Positions 23,308-34,447 of a DNA stretch of 64,000 nucleotides are shown piece after piece. The position numbers and the translations under genes were made by a program. The notes below the pieces were generated by a model, which did not search any database, was not told where the DNA came from, and saw only the letters and a list, made by a program, of their open reading frames with translations. How positions within the stretch are numbered: position 1 is the stretch's first letter; each line of letters opens with the position of its first letter. Source of the DNA: Callaeas wilsoni (lineage: Eukaryota > Chordata > Aves > Passeriformes > Callaeidae); the NCBI GenBank assembly GCA_013398955.1, contig VWPU01001365.1:1-64000 (forward strand), read 5' to 3'.

Positions 23308-26300
23308 GCAGTTGCACTGCCCACAAGAAACTCATCTGTCCTTTTTGGTGGGACAGCTGGTTTTCAGCTACTTCTCCCCACGGTGTGTGACTGACAAGGA
23401 AGAGCAGGCCACCTGAGGGGAGAAGTGCTTCTTGTTTGTCAGCCACTGCCCTCTCAGCACTGTGCTGCTGCATGAACAAGCTCAGACGCCTCTGTGGACT
23501 TTCACAGCGTGTCCCAGGCAAGATTTATGGTCACAGTGATGATCGGCTGAGAGGCTGAAAGGCACACACAAAAGCGAGAGCAAGGGCCAGGAACATATGT
23601 GTTGAGCATCCTCCATCAAGCAGTTGCCCAGCCTGCCTTTGAAGCTGTTATGCAGCAAGCAGACACCTCTGGCAAACCTACGATGGATAATAACCTGGAG
23701 ATCTAGGGCTGGAAAACAGGAAATACAGTATGTCTCCTACATGTCGGGCTTGATCCGTAGCTGACGCAGATCGGCATCATGCCGTTGGGAGAAGACTCTT
23801 TGTATAGACTGAGACCAGCTGAACACCAGAATTTCCAATAAAATAAAGTAGTTCTGTGAATAAACAAAATATTAGTGGAGGAAAAAACAGACATGATAAA
23901 GTTTGTGTTGTTTATCCTTCATACAGCTGGTCTTCTCTTGATTTTTCCTCAGCAGATGTTTGTGCCGGCACAACTTAGAGATCGAAATACTGTACTGCTT
24001 TCAAGCCATATCAGGGAGAGGGCAGGAGTGCTGTAAAATCTCCCCTGGGCCATTAGAGTTTATGAACCAGCGAGCTAGAGAAACCATGCAGTAGATTTTT
24101 GAATGTCTGTCTGAAGCCCCTGAATTCCATATGCTCTTACCCCTACTGTGCCACCAGGTATAACATTACTCCTTCTTTCATCAGGCTTCCTCCTCGATCA
24201 AAATACTGACACTACTTCAAATACCATTCGGATAATTCCTATATAATGCGGAACGTGGGGAGGATTCCCTCGTTTGCTGTTCTCTCCTATGTACACTTTA
24301 TAGGTGGCAGTGTCCAAACATCTTCCAGTAACGCACTGCGATGGTGGCAGTATCTATTACTTGTTCTCCTTCCTCCACTCCCATAAGAGACTTGTGGGTG
24401 CAGTGAAGGTGTCAAAGGAAATGAGAGGACTCAAGGTAAAAGGAAAACTGTCCCCTATCATGCTCTTTCATACTAATCTTTTGTGCTAGTACAGGCAGCA
24501 AGGAGAAGTGAATTACCTTAGTGTCATCACATGAAGGTAAACCAGAAAAGTGTTTATAATTGTTTTTATTATTTAAATAACATGTAGGGGATCCTGAAAC
24601 ATTTTTGATTTAAACAAAGAATTTCCTTCCCTGCCCAGACAACTAAAGCCAGTATGGACAAAAGACAGAGTGACATATGGACCATGCATTACATGGTGAG
24701 CAGCAGGGTTGCTCAATGCTGCCTAAATTTCCCTAAAGCACAGGAATTCGGAAGAAAAAGGTAGGTGGCCATACCAATGTGATTTCTTTCTCAGAAAGCT
24801 CAGACTCCTTCCACCTCCTCAAATAAGAGATCTAATCTGACATTCCTCCTGTGTGTGGGTGGAGGCCTCCCTGTACCTCTTCTGGTCTGGCAGGGTCAAT
24901 GTGTGACCTCTCGCAGCTTGAGGATGACAACAGATGAGTAAAGGCAATGAGTGCTACGAATGTGTGGGAGGGAGAGGCTGGTGGCTGAAGCCCTAGAAAG
25001 ACCTTCACTTTTTGAAAGTTCTATTTTTAATGACTGTAATATTCTATTAATATTCAGGGGAGATATAATTAGGACATTGTTTCTATTTTGAGATTGTTTT
25101 TGTCTGAGTATTGGTTTGGACTGCAAACCAGCTCTTTGGCAAACTCCTGCTTTTTTGTGTTATGAGGCAGCAGTCCTTGGCTGTACCTAATGAGATTAGA
25201 GTTAGCATAGACTGGACATGCTCACCCTGTCAGCTCCAACTGGGCACTTGGTGGGATTTTGGGGAGGCTGACACCATTTTGTCTGAGGCTCAAGTGTTTT
25301 CAGTTGCTGGAACCAAAGGCTAGGGATTACGCAGCATCAGATAAAAGAATACAAATAGTCAGATGTTGGGATTTTGAAGTGTGTTTAATGCAACACTTTA
25401 AAAAATGTGTATGCTGTTTCATAGTTTTCTCTGATTTGTCCAACACTAATCTGGTGTGGGCAGTGTTTTCTTTAACTGTCTCCCAATAAAACCACCCTGC
25501 ATAATCACACACCAGACTATTTATTCCTGGGAATGGCTTGCATCACACATGAAAGAATTTAATAATGACACTTGGATGGAGTACTGTTATTTATGGAGGA
25601 AAAGGTCGTGTTCTGTGCCTGCACCAGCAGTGGGTGGCTGCAGCCTTGGGTAGCACAGTGTTGGATCACCGTGCTGCCAGCAGATAGGGGAGTGTGCCTG
25701 ACAGCCAGCTGCTTTTGTCATTGGTGCAGAGCTGGGGCATCGTGCTCCTCGGCTCGGGCTTTGTTATTTATATCCCTCTGTAAACAAAACTCCTGCCTTT
25801 TCCTTCTGATAAATAGTGGAGAAGCCAGTGCAAGCCAACATGAATGGGGAAGTGAGTGAGCGTATCATACTGCTGATATATATTGGTGTCCTCACGTCTT
25901 CTGTTATGCAAGGGACAAAGTGGTGGCTGGTTTTTGTTTTTATTTCTGGAATGTGATCATTTTTAATTCCCAGTCTTTCTCCCTTTGCATCCAGCTCCCA
26001 TATTACTTGCCAAGTTTTTCTTTCAGACGTTCTAGGAACACCCTCCCGGCTGCAGAAGACTGCAGGGCTGCCGGCCATGCTGTGCCTCGTGCCCAGCTGG
26101 GAGCTCATCTCCCCCCACCCTGCTCAGCTGGGTGCTCCCTGGCTCTGCAAAGCAAAACAAGGATGTCGTTCTGCTCCTCCTGCCTCTGCATCTCTTTATA
26201 CCCAATGTTTTCTCAAACTAACACCATGATTCCATTTCCTTTTGGCATGGGCCTCTAAACTGAACTTCAGCCTTTTCATTTGACTATTCCATGCATGTAA

Positions 26301-27017
26301 ATTTATAACACAGGATATCTGACACAAATAGCCTTGTAGAGACACACCATCTCTTTCCTCCTGGTCATTTGTAATTGATTTTTTTTAAGAAAATGAGCAA
26401 ACACATCAAAAGAGATATTGTGCAATTGAATCTTTAGGAAAAGTTCAGGTAGCAAGAAGAAAAGAGAGCTCAGTCTTTAAAAAAAGAAAAAGAGAAAATG
26501 TATACCCTTCTAGAAGTGCTATATGTCAGTTATGCTGTGTTGTGGACAGAACAGCAGGTCTTTTGGAATAAAATAGCAATGTGGAGTTCTGTGTTTACAG
26601 GGCATTGCCAAGCTTGGATTAAATGTGGTAAATGGAGAAGGATAGAGGATTTGTGTTTCATTCCCTATGCTCACTGCTGTCACTGCCAGTTGTGTTGGCA
26701 GAGCGTTGCCACTGACAGTAAGGAGTCTACTGGTCACAGTCTTTTCTTGGTTGCAAACCCTTTTTCTTTGCATTTTGGAATTGACTGTCATCCACTGGCT
26801 GTTCAGTGCTAGCAACAGCAAAGCAGTGCTTTTGGTCTATGGTTGCTGGAGTAAGCATGGTAGGTACTGAATACTCAGGGAAAGCAGATTTTCTACAAAG
26901 TCACTCTTCTAAGTGAAAATGAACTTCTGGGGGAGAATTGATCCTCCCAGTTATCATCTGCAGGGATGAAAATATTCATGCTTGGTCTTGAGCTCTGAAC
27001 TGACGTATGCATTTTTG
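23308..27017. other. Unique non-coding stretch
   Basis: No gene or interspersed repeat recognised. A G+C-richer patch near 26040-26190 raises open-frame length on both strands without other coding signs. Confidence 0.5.
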
Positions 27018-27038
27018 TATGTGTGTGTATGTGTGTGG
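27018..27038. repeat. (TG)n/(TATG) microsatellite
   Basis: About 21 bases of TG units with an interrupting A. Confidence 0.8.
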
Positions 27039-27976
27039 TCTAGACTCCCGTGCAATTTAGTCATAGCCTAGCCCTGATTTTCCCATTGTTTTACATTTAA
27101 GACATGTTCTGAGCTTTCCTATCTTTTTGTCTTTCCTCAGAAATATTTGTAACTTACCACCTAAAAAATGATAAAGATTTTTTTCATCTTTCCTTCACTT
27201 CTAGGTGACCTGATGGAGTACAGTCTTGCCATCACCTTATAAATCAGCTGTTTGAGAGAGGGGGACAGGGATTGTACAGATAATTACTCTGAAGAACTTC
27301 AAATGATCTATGCCTGAAGCAGCTGGGAAGACTGCTAATATGCAGTAGAATATTTTGTGCAAGAGAAGCAGTGAGGGGTTGCATGTATCCTTCCTCCTCT
27401 TCCCAACACTTGCAGATGCTTGTCAACACAGAAATGACATCTTGGAGTTGTCGTGCATCCGCACGGGGCCACTGGCCACTGACAAGTCCTCTGAAGTGTG
27501 ACAGCCCTTCAGAAACTCCAAGCAGGAGAGGGGTGCCCCTTTGGTTCCTGCTGTTAGAGCTTTTCAAGGTAACAAACCCCATCTGGCCCCAGCCCCATGT
27601 GGGAGTGGTGGGGCAGTGGCTGGGTCTGCCTGGCACGCCATCCCTGTCCCCAGCTCCATGTGCTGCCCCTCCGCTTCACTTTGAACTTCGATCCTACTTT
27701 CTCTTTATTTTCTCAGTGATTGAGTTAAGGGTGAGGACTTAAGCTAGTTGGTTTAAATTCAAGCCATATGAGACAGAAGTGATTTTCTTGGACAGGAAAA
27801 ATAATCTTGGGGAGTTTATAGGACTTACAATTGCTCTGTATTTTCATGGAGTATGAACACAATTTGTCTCTCTTCTTCTCAATCTCAATGTCTTATTGGG
27901 TCTTATTGGATTAGCTTGTTGTTCTTGGAATTTCCAAGTACTGGCATGGGCTCAGCAAGCCTTTTTTCACATTTGG
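27039..27976. other. Unique non-coding stretch
   Basis: No gene recognised. Two open frames of 123-130 codons overlap on opposite strands at 27244-27742. Neither is recognisable. Confidence 0.45.
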
Positions 27977-28678
27977 TTAGCCTGGAGAGTGCAGCCTTTC
28001 TTCGACAATGTGAAATTGCATGTACAGATGATCCCTGCTCATCTTTCTCCTGATTGTGTTTAATACAAGTACATGTGTCTCCATCCATGATTCAGTCCTC
28101 CTTGGACCCAGGCTGACCTCAGCTAAAATCCTGCTTTTTTGTGTTATGAGTAGGATTATAGCTGAGGTATATATAGCTTGTGTTCTCAAGCACAACCATC
28201 CAGGGGAAGACGTTACTAACACTCCTGTCATTTGCCTATAAGCAGCAGTTCCACAAAGAACTGGACACTGGCAAGTGAAGAATCTGTTGAAATCAAGAAC
28301 GATGTGGTAGTGGGACTTTGGGATTTTTTTTAAGAATTCTGAAGAAGCATCTGAAGAACCTTTCTGCTTTCCAGGTATCATGGTGAAGAAGCACCTGATT
28401 ATCTTACCAGAAAATTCCATACTCTTATATTGCATACCTCGAGTGAGACACCGGTCCTGCATGGCTACAGCACCATTCTCCCCCCACACCTGCACAACAG
28501 AGTGTCTGTAATTCTTTGCATAGAAGTCAGACCCTTCTAAAACACAGACATTCATATTCCCATCAAAATCTGAACAGTGAGGTTTTTCCATCAAGAGTTT
28601 CAGGCTATCAGTCTCAGCTGTGAATGAAAAATTCATCAGGCAAAGGCTAAAGAAGTCACACCTGTCAGCCTGACACAC
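27977..28678 (-). other. Longest open frame in the window; possible exon-bearing segment, unassigned
   Basis: A 233-codon ATG-to-stop frame. It is long for A+T-rich DNA: with random bases at about 40% G+C, an open run of this length is unlikely in 64 kb (rough estimate, not computed). Composition is mixed, with no repeats or low complexity. Within it, on the minus strand, a good acceptor (pyrimidine-rich, ending ttcattcacag) precedes 28617, and a consensus-like donor (GAG followed by gtatgc) follows 28438. These would frame a 180-nt internal exon that preserves the frame. I recognise no domain or homolog. It could be a real exon, an untranslated transcript exon or chance. Confidence 0.25.
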
Positions 28679-31090
28679 TGTTTATCTCGAAGACTTTACT
28701 TCAGAAAGTATAAACAGTAGAATATTTATTTTCCTTCCTGCCATCTATGAGGTTATTCAGCAATTTGAGTGTGCTCATGCACAGCTTTCATGAGCCAACC
28801 TTAATTGCACAGCAATGTGCCATAAAAACAAAGATTAGGCATTATTATCTAGGAACCAATTTTACATTTTTCTTCTCTGACTTGAACTCTTTAAAATACA
28901 GGGCACTATCTCATTTTGGCTGTACATAAATATGTCAGTTGTCAAACTGCCCTTACTCAACTAGCCAACTTTTCTTGATGGTTGAAAATCATAGTGTTTA
29001 ATTGTGTCAACCGAGGTGAAAAATGTTATTGGTTCACCACCTGGCTGCGCCATATAGTTAAATAAAGTTAAGAAACAGAGTGTGGAATTTAGGGGACTGC
29101 AAAAATTTCTGCATATTAAGAAATGAATATGATGCAAAGACAGAAGGAAGAAAATAAACTGGTTATGCATTTCTTTATCCAGGTGCATTCTTGCTTTCTC
29201 CTGACTAGCTGACTTTGAATGTTCCAAAGAGTGTGTATATAAATAGGGTGCGATAGGGGCCCAAGGCACCAGGAAGAGGCTTCTGCCAGATTTCTATAAA
29301 CTTTCAATCAGTCTGTGACTGCACAGTCTTGAAATTGTTCAATAGTCACAAGCAGAATTGTCTGTAGACAATTGTGTAGAATTGTCTACAGATGAGCAGA
29401 ATTGACAAGAAAAAAGCATAATGGACCAACAAGAAATTCTGTTTTTCTGGGCTCAGTATTTATGGTAATTCTGGTGACCTGATCTGTCTTACAACTGAGA
29501 GGAAAGCTGTTCAGCGTAGAAATTCATAGCAAACTCCTTGGGTGCAGGAAAAAAAAGTCACGTATCAATTTTTAGCATCCACTGAATGCTCTCCATGCTG
29601 GACAAATGTTTTGGCAAGCAGTGCAGGCCATCTGCTCCTAGGAATAGGTTCCAAGGACATGGTTTATGGTTCATGGTATTTGAAATCCCTTTTGTGTAAC
29701 TCTTCATCAATAAAGAGTGCAACCATGGCATTAGCTTCCTGATCAGAATCTCGCTGAGAGAAAGCTTGGAGGGGAGCACCGGCCTACATCGACTCTCGTT
29801 TACAGACACCTTTTGTGTCATGCACATATAATGTGATGGTGTTTTTATCAGGACAAAAGCTACTGAGGATTTTTTGCTAGCTGAGCTACTTGAAATGTCT
29901 CTCCTTTATCCCACATAGATGTAACCAAATGTGCAGGATCTAGTAAATATAAGGCGATAAAAGAGAGAAATAGATAGATCCATTAGCCTCTTCTCCTGAA
30001 TAGTGTAGGCTATAATGTTTTCGCTCAGTAACTCACACCCTGAACCAAATACTTGTCTTGAACAATAGCAAAAAGCCTCTTTTATGTGGGAGGCAAATGG
30101 TGGGATAGACTGAACTAAGCACAACTTGCAATATTAACATGTATATAGGTGGATGAAGTGCATCCACACGTTCTTCACAGTCTCTTGTGTTTAGGTGGGA
30201 ACACTGCTGGCTCCTTAGGAAATTTTCAAATGTGGACCAAGAAGGCAGTTATCAGGAGGCAAGGTATGGAAGAAGAGCTGTGATAAGCAATCCTTTGGCC
30301 AAGGAAGGAGATTTAAGGAGCAAACATTGATTCACAGCCCCTGTCAAAACTTTGCAGTGAGGCTCAGCTGTGGATCTCGGAAGAGGGTGAGACACCAGGT
30401 ACAAGAGAAATCCTTACAGCAAGGCTGCTTGGATGCACAGAGCTCACTGATCCAAGCTAAGTAGCCTCTGATCTGCTCGCAGACACTCTTTTATTTGAGG
30501 CCAGTGAAGAAAAAGGATATAGAGACTATGAGTTGCTGTGAGGGTGGCAGTCTTTATCTCCTGCCCTTTATTTTTCTCTAGAATCCACTCAGACACTCTC
30601 TAATTTGCCCAAGAGCTGTGGGCACTGCTGAGGTGGCATTCTGAGAGTGCTGGCCATACTTTGTGCGTCCAGGGTCCCAGTGGACACCAGTCTGTGAGCT
30701 TTGCTCACAGCTGCCCTCTCCTACAAGGAGCTTGTCTGTGGGAGGGGCCTGCCACAGTGGTCCAGGCAACCAGAAGGGTTTGCCATGGCTTGAGTGTGCC
30801 AGCAGATAACCTAGTGATGTGCAGGGGCAGAGTTATAGTCCCAACTCTTATTTTGTAAAAGAAAACCACTTTCGTTTACATTCCCCTGACCTCTCATTGG
30901 TAAATTCTTCTTCACTTCCTGCCTGTGTTGTATGCTTGTGCCAGCCCAGTGGAACAGAAATCTTTTTTCCAGTCCTAAGGCAAGTTTTGCTGTGAAATAA
31001 AAAAGAGATTGCCCAGCTTTAGTTTCAGCATACTGTGCTAGTAACAATTCTCTGAACTCTGGCATTCTGCTTGGTCAAAGAGCATTTCCT
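28679..31090. other. Unique non-coding stretch
   Basis: No gene or interspersed repeat recognised, apart from the hairpin at 29361-29392. Confidence 0.5.
29361..29392. repeat. Perfect 13-bp inverted repeat (hairpin)
   Basis: tctgtagacaatt (29361-29373) pairs exactly with aattgtctacaga (29380-29392) across a 6-base loop. Further partial copies of 'gcagaattg' flank it (29352 and 29396), so the spot appears to be a small nested set of direct and inverted repeats. Confidence 0.9.
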
Positions 31091-31140
31091 GCCCTCCCTT
31101 CTCCCTCCTTTCCTTCCTCCCTCCCTCCCTCTCTCCCTGC
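31091..31140. repeat. Polypyrimidine (CCCT/CCTT)n tract
   Basis: About 50 bases almost entirely C and T on the plus strand, with tandem ccct units. Low-complexity sequence able in principle to form triplex DNA. Confidence 0.85.
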
Positions 31141-34100
31141 ATCCCCACTAGCCTCTTATGAAATTAATAAACATAGGGTGTTTGTTGACTGGGTGGAGAA
31201 ATTGCATTCAGATCACATAATGTCTGAGGCCTGGCACGTCTTCGTGAATCTGTTCTGGTCTTTGCTAAATGGAGCAGGGTGCCCTTCAGTCTAGTAGTAA
31301 ATATCTTAGGGGGGAAAGAAGAAGGCAAAGGAAACTCTACTTTGTATTGCTATTAATTAGAGAACCAGGTCAATATGATTTGCAAACCCTTGACCCTTCT
31401 CATTTTTTATTTTTTATTTTTTTGGATAAGAGATTGTGGTCCTCATCATAGTAGAAAAATAAAGTCTGTGGCTGGAACCACATTACATAATACTCACCAA
31501 AACCTGGCACATCTACAGGTCATTATAATGTGATAAATATGTCTGGGCCAGGAATTTTCTAGGGTCTTATGGGTATGCATATATCAGCCAGTTCCCTTCT
31601 CAGAGAGAGATGAATGCATCTGAACACAGATGGGCTCTCAGGCCAAAAGATAGGAGCTGTAACAGCTCCAAATATGGATCTGTCTCAGCCATTGTGACAA
31701 CTCCCAACCTTCTGCTTCTCCCATAGGAGATCTTGAGCTGTTTAATGTGTCTGGGGTCTCTCCCCAGGCCTTGCCCCCTACATTTGTTGTGGAGACAGTT
31801 CTGTGCTACTGTACTGGATCAGGTTTCTCTAAGATTTGTCTGTCAGGGCACCATTTTCAGTAGGCCTGACAGGTTATATCTAAGTAGGTGCTCGGTTTGC
31901 TGCTTCTACCAAATTGCACCGTTTCCCCTGGGCTGCTATCAAAGACTTCAGCAGCACATGCCTTCCTGTTTTTTATTTGTGTGTGTAAGTGTGTGGCTCT
32001 TCTAAACACGGACAGGAATTTCCTTTCCTGAGTCTAGACATCAGCCACTCACTATTTCTGTAGCTTGCTAACAGACTGTCTGCTGCCCTGGGCCCTTTGA
32101 TTTTTCCCATGGGAGCAGCAAATTCGCACTGGGCTGATAGAGAAGGCCTTGTATGATACTCTGGGCATGCAGCCTGTTTTTTGCTGGTGGTGTTTTAACG
32201 GCACTAACAATCCCTGTAAAGCAAACCTGGCACCTGATGGGGGTTGTTTCTCTGCCTCCTGCTACAGGGTCTGTCCTTGCTACCCTGGTATTGCCAGAGC
32301 ACTTGTGCCTCAGAGAAAGAGAGATGGGGCGATCCCAGCCCAAACTGGTGTGACTGTGAGATGATTGGGCAGATCCACACTCTGGAAAACCCGTTGTCCA
32401 GGCAGCCATCTGGGAGCAGGCAAGTCAAGGTGAAGCTGTTCTCAGGCTGACCTGGTTGTCCCCTTCCCACTGAGTGGAATCCCCTCAGTGGCACCCTGGG
32501 GCTTTCTGCACTGATTTTCAGCTGCAGCAACTCTGGGGCTGTGCTTAGTGTGGCATGGTCCCAAATAAAGCCCTTGGGATGCTTTCTGGGTTTGCAGACT
32601 CACAGGCTGTGAGCTGCTTCAGATGAATCTCGCAGATTTTAGTGGTCTTTTAGAGCGAATTAAACCCATCAGTACTTTCCTGAGACTTGCTGAGAGCAAC
32701 AGATGGAGCCTGGGTACACTAAGCAGTCATGGTTTTGTAGCTTTTCTCAGTGGTTCCTGTTGTATGAATTTACCAGGAAAAGAAATCTTTCTGGAAGAGT
32801 GACTACCAGAAGGATAAAAAAGCTGGTAGGGCTTGTCTCAGTGTGCATCAAGGGTGAGCAGCCAGCAACTTCACAGCAGAGATTGTAAAGTAGAGGAGAA
32901 AAGATTGGTGAGGTGATTGAGACCCAACTCCCACAAGACAAATCATTTGTCTCCTTCCCTTTTTAGCCTGTGACTGCCCATCTGCATGAGTGTCTGCCTG
33001 CCTGTGTGTCATTCCTCCTCCTCTTAGAAACTTTTGAAGTGGTTGACTTATTTCAGCCAAAGTAGCTGAAGGATAAAGACTTCATCATTGCTTAGGTCCT
33101 GGGATTATCTGGAAAGCAGACATCTGATTTGGAGCAAGATAATCTGCCAGTGCTCCTCATCTGGAGGAAGGGGTGCAGGACTAGCTGAATCCCTATGACA
33201 TTTTGTGGGGTTACTGTGGGCCCACAGGCAGGCAGGATGGCAGAAAAGCATATTTTAGTGCTCCCAGTTTTCACAGATACACTTATTTGTGCATTCACAG
33301 GAGCCTGCTATGAATACAGGTTATATCACACTGCAAGATGAAAGAAAAGTAAATGTCTGGATGTGAATACAGTCACTGCTGACGTGCTGTAGCTTTGGCA
33401 CAGTCGTCCCTCTGCCTCCCCTGTGAAACATGCCTGTGAAGGTCACATCCCAATGACTATGGGAGCCTCAATATGGAGTTTTTGAGAAGTCTGTCTTTGG
33501 ACTCCATTTTCCAGCTAGAGCCTCTAAAGGGACATAAGGAATTTACAGAAATAAGGACATAAGGAAGTTGACAGAAATAAGAAGTCATTACTATAAGCTT
33601 TCTTTTGTAACAGAGAATATACTAAGCTTCCTGGTGAAGTGGCACTTCCTGGGGAAATACGTAGCCAAAGTCACATCCAGAGTGGCATAACCAGTGCTAT
33701 CTAGGAAGCCCAGTGGTGAAAAAACATGCTTTTTAAGAGCAGGAATGAGAGATTAGGCAGATGAGGAATAAACACTGCAGACTGAGTGAGGAAGTAGCGT
33801 GTCCTGGGAAGCGGTGAGAAAGTGCCACAGGCAGGTGAGTGACCAAGGTAGCCTGAGGTGGAAGTGGGGCCGGCGCAGTGAGACAGGGCTGGGCTGTGTC
33901 CAAGAAGAACTGCTCAGGAGCAAATGCGTCCCACCCTGCCCAGTTCTACTGCCTGCTGCACTGATTTCTGCCCTCAGACCAAAGGCTGAGAACCTGCAGA
34001 GATGCCAGAGATGAGTTATCAGAGAGAATTTGGTGTTAAATCCACTTCTGACAGCTGAGGACGTGAGCAGCTCCAGGTGGTGTGTTTATCTGAGTAGGAG

Positions 34101-34194
34101 ACGGAGAGGCCTCCTGGGTCTCAGCCTGAAGTTTTGCATGGCACGAACGATACTAAAGAGACCTCACTGTACCTTGACCACAGCAGGACAGAAG
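31141..34194. other. Unique non-coding stretch
   Basis: No gene or interspersed repeat recognised. The G+C-richer patch at 32100-32530 carries overlapping open frames on both strands, none recognisable. Confidence 0.5.
33530..33579. repeat. Two-copy tandem repeat, ~25 bp unit
   Basis: ggacataaggaatttacaga- (33530-33553) and ggacataaggaagttgacag- (33555-33579) are adjacent near-identical copies, differing by two substitutions and one base of length. Confidence 0.85.
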
Positions 34195-34447
34195 ACTTGA
34201 AAGGTGAAAAATCAGAAAAATCCAATTTGAAAATGTCCTAACCATGAAGGCAACATATGTCTGGAATGAGTAACTAAGGATGTGGTAAATTCTCCAGTGC
34301 TTGGAGTCAAAAAAAAAGATGGCCTGGAATTCCCGCAAGGTACAAGGCTTGATTCAGAGATCAGAGAGTGAAATGTTGTGGTGCTTGTTATGCAAGAGGC
34401 CAGACCAGATGATCAGTCTGGCTTGCTCTGGCCTTCAGAAATATGAA
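34195..34447 (+). mobile_element. Ancient CR1 LINE 3'-end fragment
   Basis: Sense-orientation CR1 3' region of the old subfamily common in turtles and crocodilians. A block resembling 'aaggatgtggtaaattctcc' (CR1: 'agggtcgtggtggattctcc') is followed by 'ttatgcaagaggccagaccagatgatca' and 'ctctggccttcagaaatatgaa' (CR1: 'gttatacaggaggtcagactagatgatcacaatggtcccttctggccttgaaatctatgaa'). The 3' end is well placed at 34447; the 5' limit is uncertain. An internal A-run has grown within it. Inactive. Confidence 0.8.

Noticed and set aside
32068..32530. Several overlapping 66-113-codon frames on both strands
   Set aside because: Mutually overlapping, no recognisable family, and explained by local G+C content.
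33655..33715. MIR-like 'ccaaagtcacatccagagtgg' block
   Set aside because: Only one weak block with no flanking support.
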